Position numbers and translations under genes: made by a program. Below the pieces are notes generated by a model. The model searched no databases and was not told the DNA's origin. It saw nothing but the letters and a program-made list of their open reading frames with translations. DNA of 5,815 nucleotides from Flavobacterium psychrophilum (GTDB taxonomy: Bacteria > Bacteroidota > Bacteroidia > Flavobacteriales > Flavobacteriaceae). Below, piece after piece: positions 1 through 5,282 of the stretch (position 1 is its first letter; each line of letters begins with the position of its first letter). The stretch covers positions 1 to 5,815 of the forward strand of contig CAMAWK010000148.1 of the NCBI GenBank assembly GCA_945861915.1. The letters are read 5' to 3'.

Positions 1-201
1 CACTGCCGATGATAGTTCGACATACAAAGTACTGCCTTTCAAAACTACATTTTTAGTGTAATGATTGACGCCGTTGCCCATCAAATTTTGCCAAGCTTCT
101 TTCACATCAATTTGATCCATTCCGGGTTGTAGTTTATTTACCTGAATGATTTCTTTTAAAATAGCTCCAACAGTACTCTGATTATTTAGTCTTTTTGCCA
201 T
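1..201 (-). CDS. DUF721 (DciA-like) protein, 3' end beyond window
   Basis: This is the N-terminal 67 residues of a DUF721 protein, beginning MAKRLNNQSTVGAILKEII and still open at base 1. The start is ATG at 201-199. The visible part has an amphipathic helix (about residues 10-20), then EAWQNLMG (35-42), a following HYT (47-49), and a beta pattern LKGSTLYVELSSAV. This matches the family pattern of W..x-G, then H-T, then L-x-V. DUF721 proteins are related to DciA, which supports loading of the replicative helicase in bacteria without DnaC or DnaI. Bacteroidota members are short (about 100 residues), so roughly two thirds is visible. The start lies inside the 3' end of the upstream lipoprotein gene (20-bp overlap, different frame), so the two are almost certainly co-transcribed. 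The family call is firm; a helicase-loading role here is inference. Confidence 0.85.
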   Translation of the reverse strand, partial: MAKRLNNQSTVGAILKEIIQVNKLQPGMDQIDVKEAWQNLMGNGVNHYTKNVVLKGSTLYVELSSAV

Positions 202-622
202 CGCCAAGTACATTTATTGAAGTTGCTTTTTTATAATGATATTCAGTGTTTTCGGTGTTTTTAAGCACTAATTTTTCGTCAGAAAGGGTTATGATTTCTT
301 CCGTCCATTTGGCGTAAGCAGTGGAATAATCCAAAAAAACTTTCTCATCTTCCATTCGAAACACCACATTTTCAAAGGTATTGTTTACCAAAAAAGTGCC
401 ATCTAATTGAGGTTTAACTTTTTTACGAATTCCTTTATTATTGCTTATTTCAAAATAATCAAAATGCTCATTTACAGTATATTTTTTATCTTCGCCTTTG
501 TCAAAAACTACTTTTTCTATTTCCCAATAGCCATTTATTTTTGATAATTCGTTCGGATTTACTTTTTGATGACAACTACCAAAAAAAAGTGAAATGAAAA
601 TAAAATACAAGACTTGTTTCAT
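182..622 (-). CDS. Lipocalin-like small lipoprotein
   Basis: A 146-residue envelope lipoprotein. MKQVLYFIFISLFFGSC is a short signal peptide with a hydrophobic core and a lipobox-like FGSC, giving lipidated Cys17. The mature part carries INGYWEIEKVVF (29-40), the typical opening strand of lipocalin-like (calycin) domains, followed by alternating short beta-strand segments and a Lys-rich tail (GDGKKTK). The reading frame stays open upstream to base 700, but the ATG at 622 is chosen for two reasons: it puts the signal peptide at the N terminus, and a good promoter lies at 661-692, inside any longer version. There is no Shine-Dalgarno sequence, as expected in this phylum. The stop (TAA, 184-182) lies past the start of the DUF721 gene, so the pair forms one unit. 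The ligand is unknown, and the family call rests on the general pattern rather than a diagnostic residue. Confidence 0.8.
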   Translation of the reverse strand: MKQVLYFIFISLFFGSCHQKVNPNELSKINGYWEIEKVVFDKGEDKKYTVNEHFDYFEISNNKGIRKKVKPQLDGTFLVNNTFENVVFRMEDEKVFLDYSTAYAKWTEEIITLSDEKLVLKNTENTEYHYKKATSINVLGDGKKTK

Positions 623-660
623 AAAATAGTATTCGATATAGCGTGAATTTTCAACAATTT

Positions 661-692
661 CAAAGATACAGTTTATCTGATTTAGATTCAAA
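661..692 (-). promoter_or_regulatory. Bacteroidota-type promoter for the lipoprotein-DUF721 unit
   Basis: On the minus strand a TTTG (-33 element, 692-689) is followed by exactly 20 bp and then TATCTTTG (-7 element, 668-661). This is a full match to the TAnnTTTG consensus of the primary sigma factor in Flavobacterium and Bacteroides. It places the transcript start near 655 and gives a leader of about 30 nt before the ATG at 622. No other good promoter is seen before the lipoprotein gene. Confidence 0.75.
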
Positions 693-699
693 AAAATCA

Positions 700-737
700 A
701 AGACCATTTTTAAACCATTTTATCTATTATTGGTCTT
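700..737. promoter_or_regulatory. Divergent intergenic region with inverted and direct repeats
   Basis: Between the two divergent genes there is a perfect 7-bp inverted repeat, AAGACCA (700-706) and TGGTCTT (731-737), 24 bp apart. Inside it is a direct repeat, ACCATTTT at 703-710 and 714-721, with an 11-bp period (about one helical turn). The left arm sits just upstream of the -33 box of the minus-strand promoter. The right arm overlaps TATTATTG (725-732), a one-mismatch -7 candidate for the plus-strand hydrolase with no good -33 TTG. It could be an operator serving both genes, but short repeats in AT-rich DNA can arise by chance. Confidence 0.3.
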
Positions 738-760
738 AATAAATATAAAAATTGACATCA

Positions 761-1831
761 ATGAAACATAAATTCTACTACCTATTTTTACTTTTTATAT
801 TTGTTTGTTGTAGTTCAGATAATCAAAATTCTACAACTCCTACTGACGAAAAACAATATTTTCCGCCAATCGCCTCTACTACTTGGGAGACAAAATCTAT
901 CACCGACTTGGGTTGGAAACAAACCGCAGTTCAACCACTTTTAGATTATTTAGAACTCAAAAATTCTAAAGGATTTATCATTTTGATCAACGGAAGGATT
1001 GTTTTAGAAAATTATTTCAACGGACATTCGTCTTCAGCTAATTGGTATTGGGCAAGTGCTGGAAAAACACTCACTGCCACAGTTACAGGAATAGCACAGC
1101 AAGAAAATTTGTTAAACATCAATAATAAAGTATCCGATTACATTGGTACTGGTTGGACAAATATGTCATTATCAAAAGAAAATCTAATTACCAACAAACA
1201 TCTACTTTCGATGACTTCTGGAATTGAAGATATTGAAAACGGAGACGATGTTAGCCCCGAAAAACTAACTTACAAAGCAGATGCTGGAATGCGTTGGGCG
1301 TATCATAATGTATATGTAAAACTACAAGATGTAGTGGCGAAGGTAAGTGGACAAAGTTGGTCAAACTATTTCAACACCAAATTGAGAAATAAAATAGGCA
1401 TGGATGGAACTTGGTTTCAATATGGAAATAATTCACTTTATAGCAGCACAACTAGAAGTATGGCACGTTTTGGTTTACTCATATTAAATAAAGGGAAATG
1501 GGAAAACACAACAGTTCTCAACGAAAACTATTTTAATGAAGCAACTACTACTTCACAAAACATAAATCTTGGCTATGGCTATTTGTGGTGGTTAAACGGA
1601 AAATCAAGTTATCAATTACCACAAACACAATTAAAATTTTCTGGAAGCATTATTGAAACTGCACCAAATGATATGTTTATGGCTTTAGGGAAAAACGACC
1701 AAAAAATATATGTGATACCAAGCAAGAAAATGGTTGTCATTCGAATGGGAGATGCCGCAGATTCATCAAATCTTGCTTTATCCGATTTTGATGAAAGCTT
1801 ATGGACAAAAATTAATGCTTTGTATGAATAA
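761..1831 (+). CDS. Serine hydrolase lipoprotein (beta-lactamase/CubicO family)
   Basis: A 356-residue exported serine hydrolase. MKHKFYYLFLLFIFVCC is a lipoprotein-type signal (Cys16 or Cys17) followed by a polar Ser/Asn/Thr linker. The catalytic fold shows SAGK (Ser99 nucleophile, Lys102) in a WASAGKTLTA context, the second motif Y181-H-N183, and a C-terminal IYVIPSKKMVVIRMG strand region. The third motif, usually H-x-G or K-T-G, falls where this protein has GKNDQ (310-314), unlike the common G-[FH]-G-G-Q. Relatives include esterases, D-aminopeptidases and 6-aminohexanoate-dimer hydrolases; nothing here points to antibiotic resistance, and the substrate is unknown. The ATG at 761 is preferred to the in-frame TTG at 752 because it gives a clean signal peptide. 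It is the only plus-strand gene, divergent from the lipocalin-like gene and convergent with ftsY. Confidence 0.9.
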   Translation: MKHKFYYLFLLFIFVCCSSDNQNSTTPTDEKQYFPPIASTTWETKSITDLGWKQTAVQPLLDYLELKNSKGFIILINGRIVLENYFNGHSSSANWYWASAGKTLTATVTGIAQQENLLNINNKVSDYIGTGWTNMSLSKENLITNKHLLSMTSGIEDIENGDDVSPEKLTYKADAGMRWAYHNVYVKLQDVVAKVSGQSWSNYFNTKLRNKIGMDGTWFQYGNNSLYSSTTRSMARFGLLILNKGKWENTTVLNENYFNEATTTSQNINLGYGYLWWLNGKSSYQLPQTQLKFSGSIIETAPNDMFMALGKNDQKIYVIPSKKMVVIRMGDAADSSNLALSDFDESLWTKINALYE

Positions 1832-1834
1832 CTG

Positions 1835-2815
1835 CTACTTAAAAAAACTATCTACAAACTCATTCTTATCAAATACTTGTAAATCTTCGATTCCCTCTCC
1901 TACTCCAATGTATTTTACAGGAATTTGAAATTGGTCTGAGATTCCAATAACTACTCCACCTTTGGCTGTTCCGTCTAATTTTGTAATAGCTAGTGAGGTA
2001 ACTTCGGTAGCGGCAGTAAATTGTTTGGCTTGTTCAAAAGCATTTTGACCTGTAGAGCCGTCAAGAACTAACATTACATCGTGCGGTGCATCGCCCACTA
2101 CTTTTTGCATCACTCGTTTTACTTTGGTTAATTCGTTCATTAAATTGACTTTATTGTGCAAACGCCCAGCTGTATCAATAATCACAATATCAGCTTCTTG
2201 AGCTACAGCCGATTGCAAAGTATCAAAAGCAACCGAGGCTGGATCACTTCCCATATTTTGTCTTACGATGGGAACACCCACTCGATCTGCCCAAATTTGC
2301 AATTGATCAATTGCTGCAGCACGAAAGGTATCACCAGCACCTAACACTACATTTAAACCAGCTTTTTTAAATTGATAAGCCAACTTTCCGATTGTGGTCG
2401 TTTTTCCCACACCGTTCACGCCCACCACCATGATTACATAGGGTTTTGTTTTTGTTTGAATTAAAAAATCATTGGTTTCGCCTGAATTGGTTTCAGAGAG
2501 TAAACCAGCTATTTCTTCTCGTAGAATTCGGTTTAATTCATCGGTTCCTAAATATTTATCTTCCGAAACTCTCTTTTCGATTCGATTAATTATTTTCAAT
2601 GTTGTGTTAACTCCAACATCTGATGAAACCAAAATTTCTTCCAAATTATCCAAAACATCGTCGTCTACTTTTGATTTTCCAGCAACCGCTTTAGTCAACT
2701 TAGAAAAAAAGGAAGTTTTAGATTTTTCAAGACCTTTGTCTAAAGTTTGTTTTTCCTGTTCCGTTATTTTTTGTTCTTTTTTATCAGAAGAAAATATTTT
2801 TTTAAAAAAGCTCAT
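1835..2815 (-). CDS. ftsY: Signal recognition particle receptor FtsY
   Basis: A 326-residue SRP-type GTPase that docks ribosome-nascent-chain-SRP complexes at the inner membrane and delivers them to the translocon. A short basic, Lys/Glu-rich N terminus (MSFFKKIFSSDKKEQK) stands in place of the long acidic A domain of E. coli FtsY and probably serves as the membrane-contacting helix. The helical N domain spans about residues 25-110 (VDDDVLDNLEEILVSSDVG). The G domain has G1 GVNGVGKTTT (132-141), the insertion-box motif DTFRAAA (162-168), DTAGR (214-218), TKLD (278-281) and GVGEGIEDL (304-312). It ends shortly after the last motif, as is usual. The ATG at 2815 is supported by this N terminus. 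It lies downstream of an intrinsic terminator, so it needs readthrough or its own promoter; the best local candidate, TATATTTA (2859-2852), misses the final G and lacks a -33 TTG. Confidence 0.98.
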   Translation of the reverse strand: MSFFKKIFSSDKKEQKITEQEKQTLDKGLEKSKTSFFSKLTKAVAGKSKVDDDVLDNLEEILVSSDVGVNTTLKIINRIEKRVSEDKYLGTDELNRILREEIAGLLSETNSGETNDFLIQTKTKPYVIMVVGVNGVGKTTTIGKLAYQFKKAGLNVVLGAGDTFRAAAIDQLQIWADRVGVPIVRQNMGSDPASVAFDTLQSAVAQEADIVIIDTAGRLHNKVNLMNELTKVKRVMQKVVGDAPHDVMLVLDGSTGQNAFEQAKQFTAATEVTSLAITKLDGTAKGGVVIGISDQFQIPVKYIGVGEGIEDLQVFDKNEFVDSFFK

Positions 2816-2860
2816 GTCTTTTGGGTGTTGAGTTTTGGAATTTGATTTGGTAAATATAAA

Positions 2861-2894
2861 AAATAAAAAAGCTACTTCCGAATGAAAGTAGCTT
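2861..2894 (-). terminator. Intrinsic terminator after the rpmB-rpmG-DUF4295 unit
   Basis: On the minus strand, AAGCTACTT (2894-2886), an 8-nt loop and AAGTAGCTT (2877-2869) form a perfect 9-bp stem followed at once by TTTTTTATTT (2870-2861). The opposite strand has no T-run after the stem, so it acts on minus-strand transcripts. It lies 22 bp past the DUF4295 stop and 46 bp before the ftsY start. Confidence 0.85.
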
Positions 2895-2915
2895 ATCTAT
2901 ATAATGCGATTTGGA

Positions 2916-3068
2916 TTATTTCTTTTTCAAGAATTCATCCACTGCTTCTGGAGACATAATCGATTCTACGAAAGTATAGGCTCCAGTTTTTGGAGATTTT
3001 ATCATTTTAATAGCTTTTGATAATCTTTTTGAAGATGTCTGTAACGATGCTACGGTTTTCTTTGCCAT
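2916..3068 (-). CDS. DUF4295 small basic protein, likely ribosome-associated
   Basis: A 50-residue protein starting MAKKTVASLQTSSKRLSKAI and ending EFLKKK. It is very basic: Lys and Arg dominate the first half (KKT, SKRLSKAIKMIKSPK), with a short acidic helix (SPEAVDEF, 39-46) before the Lys tail. This matches DUF4295, a family confined to Bacteroidota and encoded next to rpmG. The MAKK start, the size and the location inside a ribosomal-protein unit with a shared promoter and terminator all suggest a small 50S subunit component. A novel large-subunit protein, bL38, has been reported from the Flavobacterium johnsoniae ribosome; I recall it as of this kind but cannot confirm it is DUF4295. The start is 45 bp after the rpmG stop. 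The family call is firm; ribosomal function is inference from context. Confidence 0.9.
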   Translation of the reverse strand: MAKKTVASLQTSSKRLSKAIKMIKSPKTGAYTFVESIMSPEAVDEFLKKK

Positions 3069-3113
3069 GACTAATATTGTTTTTTATTTGAGAATTTAAA
3101 ATAAAATCTCTAA

Positions 3114-3302
3114 TTATTTAATTTCTTTGTGAACAGTTACACGTTTCAAAACTGGATTGAATTTTTTAATTTCTAATCTGTCTGGAGTGTTTTTTTTGTT
3201 TTTTGTTGTGATGTATCTTGAAGTTCCTGCAACACCTGTAGTTTTGTGTTCAGTACATTCTAAAATCACTTGAATTCTATTTCCTTTTGCTTTCTTTGCC
3301 AT
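3114..3302 (-). CDS. rpmG: 50S ribosomal protein bL33, zinc-free form
   Basis: A 62-residue large-subunit protein that binds near the E site. It starts [20 protein letters not shown] and ends with [17 protein letters not shown], the usual length and ends for bL33. Zinc-binding bL33 has two CxxC pairs; here the only cysteine is in ECTEH, and the second pair is replaced by FNPVLK, so this is the C-minus, zinc-independent form. It follows rpmB by 28 bp and precedes DUF4295 by 45 bp, with no promoter or terminator visible in either gap, so the three are one transcript. Confidence 0.97.
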   Translation of the reverse strand: MAKKAKGNRIQVILECTEHKTTGVAGTSRYITTKNKKNTPDRLEIKKFNPVLKRVTVHKEIK

Positions 3303-3330
3303 CTTTATTGTATATTATTTTGGTTTTGGA

Positions 3331-3567
3331 TTATTTAATAAATCCTTGAGCTTGCGCTTTTTTCAAAACGGCAGCAATACCATTTTTATTAATTGTTTTT
3401 ATCGTAGATGCAGCTACTCTAAGAGTAATCCATCTATCTTCTTCAGGAAGATAAAAACGCTTTTTTACTAAGTTTACAGAAAATTTTCTCTTAGTTTTAT
3501 TCATGGCGTGAGAAACGTTATTTCCTACCATCGCTCTTTTACCTGTAAGGTCACAAACTCTAGACAT
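3331..3567 (-). CDS. rpmB: 50S ribosomal protein bL28
   Basis: A 78-residue large-subunit protein recognised by [21 protein letters not shown] at the N terminus, then the basic [11 protein letters not shown] stretch, the [12 protein letters not shown] segment (about 40-51) and the C-terminal [11 protein letters not shown] tail. The zinc form carries CxxC near the N terminus; here CDLTGK keeps only one cysteine, so it is zinc-free, like its neighbour bL33. It is the first gene of the ribosomal unit, about 30 nt after the predicted transcript start from the promoter at 3604-3635. The cinA gene ends 74 bp upstream with no terminator visible between them, so readthrough from cinA could also contribute. 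Confidence 0.98.
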   Translation of the reverse strand: MSRVCDLTGKRAMVGNNVSHAMNKTKRKFSVNLVKKRFYLPEEDRWITLRVAASTIKTINKNGIAAVLKKAQAQGFIK

Positions 3568-3603
3568 TATTCTTTATTTTAATCGTTATTCAAAATCAGG
3601 GTG

Positions 3604-3635
3604 CAAAGAAAAGGAAAATAAACGGATGGTGCAAA
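3604..3635 (-). promoter_or_regulatory. Promoter of the rpmB-rpmG-DUF4295 unit
   Basis: On the minus strand TTTG (3635-3632), 20 bp, then TTTCTTTG (3611-3604) matches the TAnnTTTG -7 consensus with one mismatch (T for A) at the optimal spacing. Both boxes are part of an 8-bp direct repeat, TTTGCACC, with 28 bp between start points (3635-3628 and 3607-3600). The transcript would start near 3598, leaving a leader of about 30 nt. It sits in the only gap between cinA and rpmB. Confidence 0.65.
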
Positions 3636-3641
3636 AAATTA

Positions 3642-4892
3642 CTACAGATTTTTTAAAATTTCTTTTCGCAGCATTTGCAAGCTCTGAACAACAGTTCTAT
3701 CAATCACTTTTTCGCGTGGTTGACCGAAATTAAATTCTTCTACAATTACCTCATTTGGTGTTGCTAATGCAATAAAAACCGTCCCTAATTCAGCATCCGA
3801 ATCTCCTAATGATGGGCCAGCATTACCAGTGACAGCAATAGCATAATCCGTTTTCATTATTTTTTGAATCGAAGTTGCCATTTCTTTAGCAACATCTAAA
3901 CTTACTACAGAATGTTGTTTGATTAAATCCTCCGAAATGCCCAAAACTGAGATTTTAGTTTCTGTTGCATAGGAAACAACACTCCCTTTAAAATAATGAG
4001 AAGCACCCGCTATTGAAGTTAACAGTTGTGCAATTTTGCCACCTGTACAACTTTCGGCTGTAGAAATGGTTTTATTTTGTTGTTTTAAAAGCTTGGCTAC
4101 AATCACTTCTATTGTTTCGGTATCATCAAAACCTACAATAATATCTCCTATAATTTTGGTTAAAGAAACGACATTTTCTTCAATCGTTTTTTCCAATATT
4201 ATTTTATCAATTCCTCGTGCTGTAAGTCGCAATCGAACTCTGCCTGGACTTGGCAAATAAGCCAACTTTATAAAATTAGGCAAGTCAGTTTCCCATTTTT
4301 CGATACGTTCTGCCACCAAACTTTCGGCTTGACCATAGGTTAAGATTGTTTTATGAATAATAAATGGGCGTTCGTATTCTTTAACTATTTTAGGAATAAT
4401 TTCGTTTTCGACCAGATACTTCATTTCATAAGGAACACCAGGAAGCGATACAAAAACGGTATATTCCTTTTTCATCCACATACCAGGAGCTGTACCGACT
4501 TGATTATGAAGTACAGTACATTTTGAAGGCACTAACGCTTGGTCTTTGTTGATTTGAGAAGCTTCGCGATTCATCACCCGTTGGACTAAATCTATCACGT
4601 GTTTTTCTACTTTTTCATCAACAATTAAAGTATCTTCAAAATAATCGCAAAATGTTTTTTTGGTAATATCGTCTTTCGTTGGACCTAATCCACCGGTGAT
4701 TAAAACTAAATCGACCTTGTTTTGATATTTTGCAAATGTGTTTAAAATAGCCTGTTTATCATCACTAATCGAAATCATTTCATGTGTTTGAACACCTATT
4801 AAATCAAGAGATTTTGCCATGAAACCAGAATTAGTATCGACAATTTGCCCAATAAGGATTTCGTCACCAATGGTAATTATTGCTGCTTTCAC
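3642..4892 (-). CDS. cinA: CinA, two-domain nicotinamide-nucleotide amidohydrolase family
   Basis: A full-length, 416-residue CinA. The N-terminal MoCF-like (COG1058) domain shows GDEIL (9-13), DTNS (19-22), [10 protein letters not shown] (66-75) and LPGVPYEMK (150-158). In the family this domain hydrolyses ADP-ribose-type pyrophosphates. The C-terminal PncC-like domain (about 262-416) shows AESCTGG (279-285, nucleophile Ser281), GSVVSYAT (313-320) and AVTGNAGP (353-360), and deamidates nicotinamide mononucleotide to nicotinate mononucleotide. Together they recycle or clean up pyridine nucleotides in the cytoplasm. The start is GTG at 4892: the [15 protein letters not shown] opening fits the family exactly, and an in-frame TAA lies a few codons upstream. 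It follows the Hpt gene by 45 bp. The old name (competence-inducible) should not be read as evidence of transformation here. Confidence 0.97.
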   Translation of the reverse strand: MKAAIITIGDEILIGQIVDTNSGFMAKSLDLIGVQTHEMISISDDKQAILNTFAKYQNKVDLVLITGGLGPTKDDITKKTFCDYFEDTLIVDEKVEKHVIDLVQRVMNREASQINKDQALVPSKCTVLHNQVGTAPGMWMKKEYTVFVSLPGVPYEMKYLVENEIIPKIVKEYERPFIIHKTILTYGQAESLVAERIEKWETDLPNFIKLAYLPSPGRVRLRLTARGIDKIILEKTIEENVVSLTKIIGDIIVGFDDTETIEVIVAKLLKQQNKTISTAESCTGGKIAQLLTSIAGASHYFKGSVVSYATETKISVLGISEDLIKQHSVVSLDVAKEMATSIQKIMKTDYAIAVTGNAGPSLGDSDAELGTVFIALATPNEVIVEEFNFGQPREKVIDRTVVQSLQMLRKEILKNL

Positions 4893-4913
4893 TAAAATTG
4901 ATTTTATTTATGG

Positions 4914-4939
4914 AAAAATTAAAAAAAGAAAGGCTTTCT
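4914..4939 (-). terminator. Possible weak terminator between the Hpt gene and cinA
   Basis: On the minus strand AGAAA (4939-4935), GCC loop and TTTCT (4931-4927) form a 5-bp AT-rich stem followed by TTTTTT, AA and TTTTT (4926-4914). The stem is short and overlaps the Hpt stop codon. It could attenuate transcription, but it may simply be A/T-rich sequence. Confidence 0.25.
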
Positions 4940-5282
4940 AAAAACTGAAGTCTTTTTTCAACTCTTTAATAGCGTCTTCAACTTGCGTTTTTACGCTTTT
5001 AAAAGTTTCTTTTATTTCTTTTTTTTCACCCTCAGCTTTAGTCCAAGCTTCTATTTGAAGAATTTCTTCAAAGGCTACATTTAGACCTAATAAATCTAAA
5101 CTTGGTTTTACTTTGTGAGCATAAGCATACGCATGCTTGTGATCTCCTTTTTTAATTCCTTCTTTAATTTCTTCTAAATCATCCGGAATTTCGTTTACAA
5201 ACAAGGATAAAATTTGATCAACAAATTCTGGATCGTTATCTGATAGTGCGTACACTTTTGCTAAATTGTAATGTAATGCCAT
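4938..5282 (-). CDS. Hpt domain protein (stand-alone phosphotransfer protein)
   Basis: A 114-residue, all-helical cytoplasmic protein with an Hpt signature, AHKVKPSLDLLG (55-66). His56 is the predicted phosphorylated residue and Lys59 the conserved basic residue; Pro60 stands where many Hpt domains have Gly (HxxKG). Upstream helices (DPEFVDQILSLFVNEIPDDLEEIKEGI, given here as residues 17-43) fit the start of the four-helix bundle. The C-terminal third (about 82-114) is Lys/Glu-rich and probably a long helix. Hpt proteins pass phosphoryl groups between response-regulator receiver domains or from hybrid kinases. No kinase or receiver gene is in the window, so partners are unknown. Its ATG overlaps the stop of the upstream FAH-family gene by one base (TAATG), implying translational coupling. 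Whether it still works as a phosphocarrier is inference from the retained His. Confidence 0.88.
   Translation of the reverse strand: MALHYNLAKVYALSDNDPEFVDQILSLFVNEIPDDLEEIKEGIKKGDHKHAYAYAHKVKPSLDLLGLNVAFEEILQIEAWTKAEGEKKEIKETFKSVKTQVEDAIKELKKDFSF

Noticed and set aside
623..700. N-terminal extension of the lipocalin-like lipoprotein starting at an ATG at 700
   Set aside because: The extension would bury the signal peptide 26 residues in and would overlap the promoter at 661-692; the ATG at 622 fits a lipoprotein.
752..760. TTG start for the serine hydrolase three codons upstream
   Set aside because: The ATG at 761 gives a normal signal peptide; TTG starts are rare and nothing supports this one.
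1734..1928. Plus-strand open frame spanning the hydrolase-ftsY junction
   Set aside because: Overlaps two real genes in other frames and has no family features.
2156..2344. Plus-strand open frame opposite the FtsY GTPase domain
   Set aside because: Shadow of ftsY with no independent support.
2472..2831. Plus-strand open frame of 119 codons opposite ftsY
   Set aside because: It is antisense to the well-conserved FtsY N domain, has no recognisable family features and no promoter; a by-product of the coding bias on the other strand.
4036..4260. Plus-strand open frame opposite cinA
   Set aside because: Shadow of the CinA coding frame; low-complexity Ser/Ile/Val composition.
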